Shown piece after piece: positions 7,675 through 13,877 of a stretch of DNA of 16,277 nucleotides. The notes beneath the pieces were generated by a model that saw only the letters and a list, made by a program, of their open reading frames with translations, had not been told where the DNA came from and searched no databases. How positions within the stretch are numbered: the first letter of the stretch is position 1; each line of letters begins with the position of its first letter. The stretch is from JANOGU01 sp031406135. GTDB taxonomy: Bacteria > Pseudomonadota > Alphaproteobacteria > Rhodobacterales > Rhodobacteraceae. Location: assembly GCA_031406135.1 (NCBI GenBank), contig JANOGU010000129.1, forward strand, positions 1 to 16,277, in the 5' to 3' direction. A program made the translations under genes and the position numbers.

Positions 7675-8100
7675 TCAGGCGACCGACGCGATCCCGAGCC
7701 GCGGAATCTCGATCGCCGGGCAACGATCCATCACCACCTCGATCCCCGCGGCGCGGGCCTCACCGGCGGCGGCGTCGTTGACGATGCCGAGCTGCATCCA
7801 GACGACCTTTGCCTCCGGGTGAGCGGCCAGCGCATCCGCCACGACCGGCGGCACAGCTTCGGCGCGACGGAAAATGTCCACCATGTCGATGGGCTCGGCG
7901 ATCTCGGCGAGCGACCCCCGGACCACCTCCCCCAGATGCACCTGGCCCGCCAGACCCGGGTTGACCGGGATCACCCGGTAGCCCTGTCGCTGCAGGAACC
8001 GGGCGACGCCGTGGCTGGGGCGGTCGGGGTTTTGCGAGAAGCCCACCAGCGCAATCACGCGGGTCGCCGCAAGGATGCGGGCGATGTCGGCGTCGGTCAT
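7675..8100 (-). CDS. CoA-binding domain protein
   Basis: The 141-residue protein is a single Rossmann-type CoA_binding_2 domain, the size of the YccU-like family. VIALVGFSQNPDRPSHGVARFL at 15-36 carries the nucleotide-binding glycine-rich strand and the Pro-Ser-His segment. YRVIPVNPG follows, then a central IDMVDIFRR, and KVVWMQLGIVN near residues 98-108. The family has the CoA-binding fold of succinyl-CoA synthetase but no known reaction. The ATG at 8100 has no clear ribosome site. The gene begins only 13 bases after a strong intrinsic terminator on the same strand, so it is likely cut off from rlmB transcription, and its own promoter is not obvious. Confidence 0.9.
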   Translation of the reverse strand: MTDADIARILAATRVIALVGFSQNPDRPSHGVARFLQRQGYRVIPVNPGLAGQVHLGEVVRGSLAEIAEPIDMVDIFRRAEAVPPVVADALAAHPEAKVVWMQLGIVNDAAAGEARAAGIEVVMDRCPAIEIPRLGIASVA

Positions 8101-8113
8101 CGGGAGGTTCCAG

Positions 8114-8145
8114 AAAAAGGCGCCCGGGCCAGGGGCCGGGGCGCC
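8114..8145 (-). terminator. Intrinsic terminator between rlmB and the CoA-binding gene
   Basis: On the minus strand a 12-bp GC stem with one mismatch (8145-8134 with 8130-8119) and a three-base loop is followed directly by five T residues (8118-8114). This is a textbook rho-independent terminator. It lies about 94 bases past the rlmB stop and only 13 bases before the CoA-binding start. A second, weaker hairpin lies nearer rlmB, CCCCAT at 8192-8197 with ATGGGG at 8207-8212. Confidence 0.8.
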
Positions 8146-8238
8146 AGGTGCGGAACGAGGGACAGTGGATCCAGGACGGGGTTCCGGCCCGCCCCATGAT
8201 CCGGATATGGGGTCGGCAGGGCGGGATTTGCAGGGCCG

Positions 8239-9018
8239 CTAACGCAGTCGTGAAGCGGCATGCAAGGCCACCGCCGCGGCGTTGGAGACGTTGAGCGACC
8301 CGAACGGGCCGGCCGCGGGAATGCGCACCAGGGCATGGCAGGTGTCGCGCGTGCGGTCCCGGAGCCCCGGGCCCTCGGCGCCAAGCACCAGACCGAGGGG
8401 ACGGTCGCCAACCGGCGCCAGCCCCTCGTCCAGCGTCAGCGGCGCTTCGCCGTCCAGCCCCAGAAGCGTGTAGCCCGCATCGCGGCAGTCCTGCATCGCC
8501 TCGGCCAGGTTGGTCACCCGCAGATAGGGCTGGCGCTCCATCGCGCCCGAGGCCGCCTTGGCCAGCGCGCCGGTCTCCGGCGCCGAATGGTGCCGCGGCG
8601 CCACCACGGCACGGGCGCCGAACACCTCGGCCGAGCGCAGGATGGCGCCGGCGTTGTGCGGGTCGGTCACCCGGTCAAGGAAGACGAGCAGCGGCCGGCC
8701 CGGGCCGGAGATCGCGATGTCGGCGAGCGGCCCCCAGTTCAGCGGCCGCACCTCCAGCGCCGCGCCCTGATGGACCGAGCCCTCGTCGAGCGGCGCATCG
8801 AATTTGCGCGGGTCGTGAATCTCCGGCTCCGGCCCCTGCGCCAGCGCATCGGCCAGCTTGTCGGCGGCGTTCTTGGTCAGCACCAACCGAAGCTTCTCGC
8901 GCCGCGGGTTCAGCAAAGCGTCGCGCACGGCGTGAATGCCGAACAGCCAGACGGTCTCGCGTGCCTCGCGCTCGCGGCCGCGTTCCTTGTCGATCACCCA
9001 GTCGGGTTTCTTGCTCAT
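8239..9018 (-). CDS. rlmB: 23S rRNA (guanosine(2251)-2'-O)-methyltransferase RlmB
   Basis: RlmB is a SpoU/TrmH (SPOUT) enzyme that uses S-adenosylmethionine to methylate the ribose of a conserved guanosine in the 23S rRNA peptidyl-transferase region. The 259 residues comprise a basic N-terminus, an L30e-like substrate domain from WLFGIHAVRDALLNP at 24-38, and the knotted SPOUT domain. The three motifs are seen: DRVTDPHNAGAILRSA at 115-130 with N122, LVLGAEGPGLR at 210-220 with E215, and FGSLNVSNAAAVALHA from 239 with S241 and N243. The open frame runs to 9855 through tRNA-Tyr and antisense rpe, which cannot be coding. The ATG at 9018, after a GGGGGC stretch, is the family start. It is divergent from tRNA-Tyr. 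Confidence 0.94.
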   Translation of the reverse strand: MSKKPDWVIDKERGREREARETVWLFGIHAVRDALLNPRREKLRLVLTKNAADKLADALAQGPEPEIHDPRKFDAPLDEGSVHQGAALEVRPLNWGPLADIAISGPGRPLLVFLDRVTDPHNAGAILRSAEVFGARAVVAPRHHSAPETGALAKAASGAMERQPYLRVTNLAEAMQDCRDAGYTLLGLDGEAPLTLDEGLAPVGDRPLGLVLGAEGPGLRDRTRDTCHALVRIPAAGPFGSLNVSNAAAVALHAASRLR

Positions 9019-9078
9019 GCGCCCCCATGCCCCGCGCGGCCCGCGCGTGCAAGGGCACGACCGCAGCGACGCCCGCAG

Positions 9079-9121
9079 CTTGACGCCGCGACCTTGACGC
9101 CCCGGGGGGCCTTCGCTAATC
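9079..9121 (+). promoter_or_regulatory. Predicted promoter of tRNA-Tyr with duplicated -35 box
   Basis: CTTGACGCC occurs twice, at 9079-9087 and 9093-9101. From the second TTGACG (9094-9099), a CTAATC at 9116-9121 lies 16 bp downstream and would place the start near 9128, a few bases before the tRNA. The first copy may be an alternative -35 box or part of an operator shared with the divergent rlmB gene. Confidence 0.45.
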
Positions 9122-9133
9122 CCCCCGCCCAGT

Positions 9134-9217
9134 GGGCGATATGCTACAAGGTGTGGCAGCGGACTGTAACTCCGCCGAGGCGACTCATGCCTGGTTCGAT
9201 TCCAGGATCGCCCACCA
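9134..9217 (+). tRNA. tRNA-Tyr (GTA)
   Basis: The acceptor stem is GGGCGAT at 9134-9140 paired with ATCGCCC at 9207-9213, then discriminator A and an encoded CCA. The anticodon arm GCGGA/TCCGC (9159-9163, 9171-9175) presents GTA at 9166-9168. The T-arm is CCTGG/CCAGG around TTCGATT. The variable region is 14 bases (9176-9189) with a short GAG/CTC stem, fitting class II tRNA-Tyr. G1-C72 and A73 agree with bacterial TyrRS identity. The core is odd: position 8 is A instead of the near-universal T, and the D-loop CAAGGTG lacks the usual A14. It may be a lineage trait. Confidence 0.88.
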
Positions 9218-9242
9218 TCTTCCCGTCTTTCCAGGGCCGGAC

Positions 9243-9289
9243 CCCCGGGGCTCTGCCCCGGACCCCGGGGTATTTTGGCAAGGATGATG
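9243..9289 (+). repeat. Dispersed GC-rich hairpin repeat, copy B
   Basis: CCGGGGC at 9245-9251 and GCCCCGG at 9255-9261 form a 7-bp stem around TCT. A second GC block follows, then the tail TATTTTGGCAAGGATGATG at 9271-9289. It lies between tRNA-Tyr and rpe, and its ATGs could be mistaken for the rpe start. Its hairpin may help terminate the tRNA-Tyr transcript. It is the inverse of copy A. Confidence 0.8.
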
Positions 9290-9304
9290 CAGGAGACCGA
9301 GGGC

Positions 9305-9988
9305 ATGGATTTCGATCGTCGAGTGAAAATCGCACCCTCGATCCTCGCCGGCGATTTCGCGGCCTTCGGGGCGGAGTGCGAAGCGGTCGAGGCGCAGGGT
9401 GCGGACTGGGTGCATGTGGACGTCATGGACGGCCATTTCGTGCCCAACCTGACCTTCGGCCCGCCGATGGTGCAGGCGCTGCGCCGGCACGTGAAAGGCA
9501 CGCTCGACGTGCATCTGATGATCGCGCCGGTGGACCCGTTCATCGCCGCCTTCGCCGCGGCGGGTGCCGACATCCTGACCGCGCATCTGGAAGCCGGGCC
9601 GCACGTCCACCGCACCTTGCAGGCAATCCGGGCGGCCGGCTGCCGGGCCGGGCTGGCGCTGAACCCTGGCACCCCGGTCGAGGCGGTGGCGCATCTCCTG
9701 GACGGGATCGACCTGCTGTGCGTGATGACGGTGAACCCGGGCTTCGGCGGCCAGGCCTTCCTCCCGGCGATGGAGGGCAAGGTGCGGTCTTTGCGCGCCA
9801 TGGTCGGCGACCGGCCGGTGCATATCGAGATCGACGGCGGCGTGACCACGGCCAACGCCGCGATGCTGCGGGCGGCCGGGGCGGATGTGCTGGTCGCGGG
9901 CTCGGCGATTTTCAGGGACGGCTCACCCGCCGATCCGGCGCCCTACGGCCGCGCCATCCGGGCGCTGCGCGAGGCGGCCGGTGCGTGA
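9305..9988 (+). CDS. rpe: Ribulose-phosphate 3-epimerase
   Basis: Rpe interconverts D-ribulose 5-phosphate and D-xylulose 5-phosphate in the pentose phosphate and Calvin pathways. The 227-residue TIM barrel has all metal and acid-base residues: IAPSILAGDF at 9-18, VHVDVMDGHFVPNLTFGP at 36-53 with H37 and D39, LDVHLMI at 67-73 with H70, VMTVNPGFGGQ at 140-150, and EIDGGV at 175-180 with D177. The ATG at 9305 is preferred because homology starts there and AGGAGA lies at 9291-9296. Earlier ATGs at 9284 and 9287 fall in the dispersed repeat. The end overlaps the gph-like gene by eight bases. Confidence 0.95.
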   Translation: MDFDRRVKIAPSILAGDFAAFGAECEAVEAQGADWVHVDVMDGHFVPNLTFGPPMVQALRRHVKGTLDVHLMIAPVDPFIAAFAAAGADILTAHLEAGPHVHRTLQAIRAAGCRAGLALNPGTPVEAVAHLLDGIDLLCVMTVNPGFGGQAFLPAMEGKVRSLRAMVGDRPVHIEIDGGVTTANAAMLRAAGADVLVAGSAIFRDGSPADPAPYGRAIRALREAAGA

Positions 9989-10421
9989 CCTCCTGTCCGG
10001 CTGGGCGGTCGTCTTCGATCTCGACGGCACGCTGATCGACTCGGCGCCCGAGATTCACGCCGCGGCGCTGGAGGTGCTGGCGGCAGAAAGCCTGCCGCGG
10101 CTCGATTTCGCGACGGTGAAGGGCTTCATCGGCCGCGGCGTGCCCGACCTGATCGGCCGGATGCTGGCGCATCTCGGCACCCCGGACCCGGCGCGGCAGG
10201 CGCGCATGGCGGCGGCCTTCATGGGTGGCTACGAGGGCGCGGTTTCAGTCACCACGGTCTCTCCGGACGCGGCGCAGGCCCTGGTCACGCTGGCAGGGCA
10301 GGGCGCGGCGCGGCGCCCCGCCTTCGCCTTTGCCGACTGGGCGGACTTCCCCGAGCGGCTCGCCGCGTTTTCGGTCCGGCCGGGCGAATTGCCCCTTGCA
10401 GCCCCGGCGCCGGCTTTATAG
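9981..10421 (+). CDS. gph: Truncated phosphoglycolate phosphatase-like HAD protein
   Basis: Residues 1-87 match the front of Gph-type HAD phosphatases: WAVVFDLDGTLIDSAPEI with motif I DLDGT at 13-17, then a helical cap (GFIGRGVPDLIGRML). Full-length Gph is about 220 residues; this frame ends at 146. The expected PYPGV segment, motif II (LCTNK-like), the motif III lysine and the motif IV acidic pair are absent. From about residue 88 (near 10242) the sequence becomes an unrecognised Ala/Pro-rich tail with FADWADFPERLAAF at 117-130. Neither other forward frame restores the HAD motifs, so this looks like a deletion-fusion rather than a single frameshift. The tail still has coding-like codon use. 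The GTG at 9981 overlaps rpe. Phosphatase activity is not expected. Confidence 0.7.
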   Translation: MRDLLSGWAVVFDLDGTLIDSAPEIHAAALEVLAAESLPRLDFATVKGFIGRGVPDLIGRMLAHLGTPDPARQARMAAAFMGGYEGAVSVTTVSPDAAQALVTLAGQGAARRPAFAFADWADFPERLAAFSVRPGELPLAAPAPAL

Positions 10422-10422
10422 A
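10396..10422 (+). promoter_or_regulatory. Predicted promoter of tRNA-Gly
   Basis: TTGCAG at 10396-10401 and TATAGA at 10417-10422 are separated by 15 bp, slightly short. The start would fall near 10429, some 14 bases before the tRNA. The -10 box overlaps the stop codon of the truncated gph-like gene, so the last codons of that gene and the promoter share bases. Confidence 0.4.
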
Positions 10423-10442
10423 TGATCGCCACCGAAACGGAC

Positions 10443-10517
10443 GCGGGTGTAGCTCAGGGGTAGAGCATAACCTTGCCAAGGTTAGGGTCGAGGGTTCGAA
10501 TCCCTTCGCCCGCTCCA
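10443..10517 (+). tRNA. tRNA-Gly (GCC)
   Basis: The 75-base gene has an acceptor stem GCGGGTG/CGCCCGC, a D-arm GCTC/GAGC with AGGGGTA loop, and an anticodon arm TAACC/GGTTA with loop TTGCCAA presenting GCC at 10475-10477. A five-base variable loop and T-arm GAGGG/CCCTT follow, then discriminator T and an encoded CCA. All conserved core bases are in place. Confidence 0.97.
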
Positions 10518-10526
10518 ATCGGTCCC

Positions 10527-10559
10527 GCGGCGCCATGAGGGGAACCTCCCGGGCGCCGC
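10527..10559. terminator. Structured hairpin between tRNA-Gly and the convergent glycosyltransferase gene
   Basis: GCGGCGCC at 10527-10534 pairs perfectly with GGCGCCGC at 10552-10559, and inside it GAGG (10537-10540) pairs with CCTC (10545-10548) around GGAA. It sits between convergent units, and on the plus strand TGCCGTTT follows. It is a likely bidirectional transcription end, although the T-run is short. Confidence 0.5.
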
Positions 10560-10573
10560 TGCCGTTTCCGGCC

Positions 10574-11575
10574 TCAGCGCATCCACAGCCCCTCGCGCTT
10601 CAGCGCATTGCGGATCATCTGCTCGCGCCGCGGCAGGTCGGCGCGGTCGAACAGGGCCCGCGCCTTGTGGCCCTTGCCCTGAAAGATGAATTGCCTGAAG
10701 GGCTCGTAGCCCTTCAGCACCTTCTTGATCCGGTTCGGCGTCGCGACCGCTTCCAGCACCTCGACAACCCGGTCGGATTCGCGCGCGTAAAGCAGCGGCA
10801 GGGCGCGCCAGTGGCAGGTGACATCGCCGTCGAGCCCCGCCAACTCCGGCCCCGGCCGCCCGCCGCCAAGGCTGGCGATGACCAGCGGCAGGGCAATCTG
10901 GTCGAGCCAGGGGTCCATCTCCTGACCCACCAGCTCCGCTGGCGGCGCGTCGCGGATCGCCTGCGCAAACTCGGTGAAGCGGGTGCCGAAGGCCTGCGGA
11001 TCGGCGCCAAAGAACCAGCCCGCGTTGAAGTAGAGATGCCGCTGCCAGTATTCTTCCGGCTGGCCGAGGTCGAGTGTCGGCCCCATGTCGAGCCCGAATT
11101 TCGCGTAGAGCGCCTCCCAGATCGCGGCATGGCCCGGCCCATAGAGCTCGATCTTCGGCCAGGTTCCCTCCCGCCGCATCGAGGCCGAGGGACGGGTGAA
11201 GTCGAAGGCGACCCGTGATAGCGGCCCGAGCACCAGCGTGTCGGTGTCGAGAAACAGGAACGGCCCCGGCGGCAGTGCCGCCAATCCCTCGATCTTGTTG
11301 CCCGGCGGGTAGCTGCTGCCGAACACGCCGCTGGCGAAGGGCACGATCTCCGCTCCCAGTTCCTCCAGCGCCGCCCGCAGGGCCGGATCGCGCAGCCGCG
11401 GGTCCTCGCGCCAGCGCGGCCCGGGCTGCGGCTCGATCAGGATCAGGCGGCCCCGGAAGTCAGGGTCCATGGCCCGCAGCGAGGCCGCCAGCAGCAGCGC
11501 CTCGTAGGCCAGCCGCCCGCCCTGCACGACAGCGGCGATGGTGAAGGCTTGCGTCTGTCCTGCCCCGGCGGCCAT
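10574..11575 (-). CDS. Putative glycosyltransferase (GT-A / nucleotide-sugar fold)
   Basis: The 333-residue protein opens with a beta-strand/helix unit (FTIAAVVQGGRLAYEALLLAASL at 11-33) and carries a DxD-like motif, FLFLDTDTLVLG at 107-118 with D110 and D112, the metal and nucleotide-sugar site of GT-A enzymes. NKIEGLAALP before it and YFNAGWFFGADP further on also resemble GT8-like proteins. Sugar donor and acceptor are unknown. There is no signal peptide or membrane helix, so it is likely cytosolic. The frame is open to 11713, but the start at 11575 fits the first strand and has GGGGA upstream. It diverges from the small secreted-protein gene across 64 bases that contain a 7-bp inverted repeat (11585-11591 with 11604-11610). 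Confidence 0.72.
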   Translation of the reverse strand: MAAGAGQTQAFTIAAVVQGGRLAYEALLLAASLRAMDPDFRGRLILIEPQPGPRWREDPRLRDPALRAALEELGAEIVPFASGVFGSSYPPGNKIEGLAALPPGPFLFLDTDTLVLGPLSRVAFDFTRPSASMRREGTWPKIELYGPGHAAIWEALYAKFGLDMGPTLDLGQPEEYWQRHLYFNAGWFFGADPQAFGTRFTEFAQAIRDAPPAELVGQEMDPWLDQIALPLVIASLGGGRPGPELAGLDGDVTCHWRALPLLYARESDRVVEVLEAVATPNRIKKVLKGYEPFRQFIFQGKGHKARALFDRADLPRREQMIRNALKREGLWMR

Positions 11576-11639
11576 GCTGTCCCCGCGTGCCCGCGGCGGT
11601 TGTGGCACGCGCGGCGATCGGCTCAAAGGGGGGACGGGC

Positions 11640-12056
11640 ATGGTCAGGATCGGAATGGCCGCGGCGCTGGTCGCCGGGCTGGCGGCACCGGCCAGCGCGC
11701 AGAACTTCACCACCGCCGCCGAAATACGTCCGATCCTCGAGGCGACGCGGGCGAACTGGGTGGCGGTGCGCGAATACGATGGCCGCGACCTGGTCTATTT
11801 CACCCATCTCATCGCCTGGCGCTGCGGTCTGACCGAAGTGAAGTTCACCATCAACGACGCCAGCCAGATCTACGTCTGGCCGCTGGAGCCCTGCTACGAG
11901 GGCACCGCGCAGCCGAACGCGATCAAGGCGGAGGAGTACCTGCCTTACGTCGAACTGCCCCTCGGTGCCGCGCAAACCATCGCGGTGGTGATGACGCTCG
12001 ACGACGGGTCCGTCCTGTCGGGCGGTTATGGGCGGGCGGCGGTGCTGATGCCCTGA
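11640..12056 (+). CDS. Small secreted protein of unknown function
   Basis: The 138-residue product has an N-terminal signal peptide, MVRIGMAAALVAGLAAPASA followed by Q, with predicted cleavage after ASA at residue 20. The mature part (TTAAEIRPILEATRANWVAVREYDGRDLVYFTHL) resembles a small periplasmic protein often left as hypothetical in Rhodobacterales. The two cysteines, in WRCGLTEVKF and EPCYEG, could form a disulfide. I know of no function. The ATG at 11640 is chosen because the signal peptide begins there and a GGGGGG stretch precedes it. Its last 31 bases overlap the 3' end of ddaH on the other strand, so the two genes share their terminal codons in antisense. Confidence 0.75.
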   Translation: MVRIGMAAALVAGLAAPASAQNFTTAAEIRPILEATRANWVAVREYDGRDLVYFTHLIAWRCGLTEVKFTINDASQIYVWPLEPCYEGTAQPNAIKAEEYLPYVELPLGAAQTIAVVMTLDDGSVLSGGYGRAAVLMP

Positions 12057-12844
12057 GGCGCGAAGCGCAGCGACAGGCAGGACATGCCGCCATCGAGCCT
12101 GGCGCATTCCGAATTGCCGATCTCGCGCAGCGCGTAGCCCGCGGCGTCCAGCCGGTCGCGGGTGGCGGGGAAGCCCTCGGCCATCAGTACCAGGTCGTTG
12201 AACCGGATCGCGTTGGCCGCCGCCTCCTCGCCCAGGCCGGTATGGATTACCCGGTAGCCGGCAAAGCAGCCGGAGGCGGCCAGCCGCGGGGTGGCGAGAA
12301 TGGTTTCCGCGTCGAGCAGCGCGCAGTCGGTCTTGAAGTGCAGGACGCCTGGCGGTGTGGCCACCTCGCGCAGCCGGTACCCCCAGCCGGCGACGATCCT
12401 GGCCAGTTCGGCGATCCCGGCCGCATTGGTCCGGGCCGAGCGGCCGACCAGAATCTCGGTCTCGGTGGTCAGGATGTCGCCGCCCTCGATGAAGCTTTCC
12501 GCCCCCTCGATCCGGCGGATGCCGGGCCAGAACCGCGCCAGAACCGGCGCCATCTCCGCCGCCTCGCCCAGCCGCGAGGGCGCGCCGGGGCGCATGACCA
12601 CCGCGCCCTCGGGCAGGCAGAGCGCGGTGTCCTCGACGAAAAGGCTGTCGGGATAGGCCTCCAGCGGATCGAGCACGGTGACCTCGGCGCCGGTGGAGCG
12701 CAGCGCCGTAACGTAGTCGGTGTGATGCGCCTGCAACCGGACGAGGTCGGGCGCGCCGGTATCCACCGCGCGCAGGCCCGCGGCGATGGACGCGGCCGGG
12801 CGGCGGCAGATGGCGCGGGTGAAACGGAAGGACCGGTCGGACAT
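12026..12844 (-). CDS. ddaH: N(G),N(G)-dimethylarginine dimethylaminohydrolase
   Basis: DDAH hydrolyses methylated arginines to citrulline and methylamines. The 272 residues form the pentein (amidinotransferase) propeller. Catalytic and substrate residues line up with characterised bacterial DDAH: FVEDTAL at 69-75 with D72, FIEGGDIL at 118-125 with E120, LHFKTDCALL at 168-177 with H169, and GGMSCLSLRF at 252-261 with nucleophile C256. NAIRFNDLVL is also typical. Arginine deiminase is excluded by the shorter length. A GAGGT ribosome site precedes the ATG at 12844. The 3' end overlaps the convergent secreted-protein gene by 31 bases. The methylamine-type product fits a genome that also carries sarcosine oxidase. 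Confidence 0.92.
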   Translation of the reverse strand: MSDRSFRFTRAICRRPAASIAAGLRAVDTGAPDLVRLQAHHTDYVTALRSTGAEVTVLDPLEAYPDSLFVEDTALCLPEGAVVMRPGAPSRLGEAAEMAPVLARFWPGIRRIEGAESFIEGGDILTTETEILVGRSARTNAAGIAELARIVAGWGYRLREVATPPGVLHFKTDCALLDAETILATPRLAASGCFAGYRVIHTGLGEEAAANAIRFNDLVLMAEGFPATRDRLDAAGYALREIGNSECARLDGGMSCLSLRFAPQGISTAARP

Positions 12845-12945
12845 GGGGCACCTCTGCGGCGCTCCATAGGCGAGGCCGGGGCCGTTGGAAAGCGTCCACG
12901 GACCTGGGGCGAGGCGGGCTTGCCGGCCGCGCTTACTCTGACTGC

Positions 12946-13002
12946 GGAGGGGGGCGCTGCCCCCCGCTGCGCTGCCCCCGGGATATTTGGCAAGAGATGA
13001 TG
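12946..13002 (+). repeat. Dispersed GC-rich hairpin repeat, copy C
   Basis: GGGGGGC at 12949-12955 and GCCCCCC at 12959-12965 form a 7-bp stem around GCT. The tail is TATTTGGCAAGAGATGATG at 12984-13002. Orientation is the same as copy B. With copy D it makes an inverted pair in the 296-bp gap between ddaH and DUF1289, where no gene is seen. Confidence 0.75.
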
Positions 13003-13033
13003 GGACAGGGGGGGAGGCGCAAAGTGTCTTTCG

Positions 13034-13090
13034 GCATCATTCTTGCGCCAATACCCCACGGGGGTCCGGGGGTGTGAAACCCCCGGGGGA
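13034..13090 (-). repeat. Dispersed GC-rich hairpin repeat, copy D
   Basis: The tail GCATCATTCTTGCGCCAATAC at 13034-13054 (one base differs in length from the others) leads into a GC block with CCGGGGG at 13066-13072 and CCCCCGG at 13080-13086 around a seven-base loop. It faces copy C tail to tail, with about 31 bases between the two. Confidence 0.7.
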
Positions 13091-13116
13091 CGCCGCCGGT
13101 ACCGATCCTCCCGGCT

Positions 13117-13137
13117 GAGGCGCGACGCGGGCGCCTC
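13117..13137 (-). terminator. Hairpin after the ccmI-ruvX-DUF1289 operon
   Basis: GAGGCGC at 13117-13123 pairs with GCGCCTC at 13131-13137 over a seven-base loop, starting three bases past the DUF1289 stop. It has no T-run on the minus strand, so it may act as an RNA-end stabiliser or need Rho. Confidence 0.35.
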
Positions 13138-13140
13138 CGG

Positions 13141-13401
13141 TCAGACGTCGAGCCGGCCCATCCGGCCGCCGCGGCGGCGGGCGAGGCGGGGGGCGCGGGC
13201 GGGCAGGTCGTCCAATACCTCGCGGCGATCCGCCGGGGTCAGCCGCGACCAGGTCGCGATTTCCTCGATGGTGCGCAGGCAGCCGATGCAGAGCCGTTCC
13301 TCGGGATGGATCACGCAGACCTTCACGCAGGGGCTGTCCACCTCGTCCCTCCGCCAGATGGCATCGCCGTCCGCGAACTCAACCTTGCGCATGTCGGTCA
13401 C
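13141..13401 (-). CDS. DUF1289 domain protein
   Basis: The 86-residue protein has the four-cysteine DUF1289 pattern: SPCVKVCVIHPEERLCIGCLRTIEEIATWSRLTPADRREVLDDL, with the cysteines spaced like a small metal-binding knuckle (Cys-x3-Cys, then Cys-x2-Cys). The C-terminus is Arg-rich (LARRRGGRMGRLDV). The function is unknown; iron-sulfur or zinc binding is inferred only. A GTG start at 13401 overlaps the ruvX stop in a GTGA junction. An ATG at 13392 is an alternative and would remove three residues. It is the last gene of the ccmI-ruvX-DUF1289 operon, an arrangement typical of related genomes. Confidence 0.88.
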   Translation of the reverse strand: MTDMRKVEFADGDAIWRRDEVDSPCVKVCVIHPEERLCIGCLRTIEEIATWSRLTPADRREVLDDLPARAPRLARRRGGRMGRLDV

Positions 13402-13877
13402 GGCGGCGTCCGTCCTTCGCTGTCGATCCGCGCCAGCCGGTCCAGCGCGCCTTGCAGGATATACGACGCCGCCACCGCATCGATGACCTCGGCGCGACGT
13501 TTTCGGGACGTATCCGCCAGCAAGAGTGCCCTTTCTGCCGCAACCGTCGACAGCCGCTCGTCCCAGAACAGCACCGGCAGCGGGCTCAGGGCCGAGAGGT
13601 TGCGGGCGAAGGCGCGGGTCGACTGGGCGCGCGGGCCCTCGCTGCCGTCCATGTTCAGGGGCAGGCCGAGCACCAGGCCCACGGCCGCGCGCGCGCCGGC
13701 AAGCCGCAGCAGCGCTCCGGCATCGGCGGTGAACTTCTCCCGCCGGATCACCGTCAGCGCGCTGGCCACCTGCCGCCGCAGGTCCGACACCGCGACCCCG
13801 ATCGTCTTGGTGCCGAGGTCGAGGCCGACCAGCGCGCCACTGCGGGGCAGGGCGGCGGCGAACTGTTCGGGCGTCAC
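13398..13877 (-). CDS. ruvX: RuvX/YqgF family, putative Holliday junction resolvase / pre-16S rRNA nuclease
   Basis: The 159-residue protein is a RNase H-fold YqgF. Members are linked to 16S rRNA 5'-end maturation in bacteria and were first proposed as Holliday junction resolvases. The acidic active site is present: VGLDLGTKTIGVAVSD at 17-32 with D20, LVLGLPLNMDGSEG at 68-81, WDERLST at 105-111 with E107, and VIDAVAASYIL at 131-141 with D133. The GTG start overlaps the ccmI stop (GTGA), and the stop overlaps the DUF1289 GTG, so the three genes are probably translated in series. Confidence 0.93.
   Translation of the reverse strand: MTPEQFAAALPRSGALVGLDLGTKTIGVAVSDLRRQVASALTVIRREKFTADAGALLRLAGARAAVGLVLGLPLNMDGSEGPRAQSTRAFARNLSALSPLPVLFWDERLSTVAAERALLLADTSRKRRAEVIDAVAASYILQGALDRLARIDSEGRTPP

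Noticed and set aside
9019..9855. Long N-terminal extension of RlmB open on the minus strand
   Set aside because: It runs antisense through tRNA-Tyr and rpe and has no homology. RlmB proteins start at the MSKKPDWV position, ATG at 9018.
8260..10035. 591-codon plus-strand open frame across rlmB and rpe
   Set aside because: It is a high-GC shadow frame, Arg/Gly/Pro-rich, opposite rlmB and out of frame with rpe. The real genes explain the region.
10242..10421. Single frameshift as the cause of the short gph-like gene
   Set aside because: The other two forward frames in this stretch show no HAD motif II, III or IV, and the interval before tRNA-Gly is too short for the missing part.
12946..13090. 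CRISPR array or insertion sequence
   Set aside because: Only two inverted hairpin units are present, without regular spacers, cas genes or a transposase frame.
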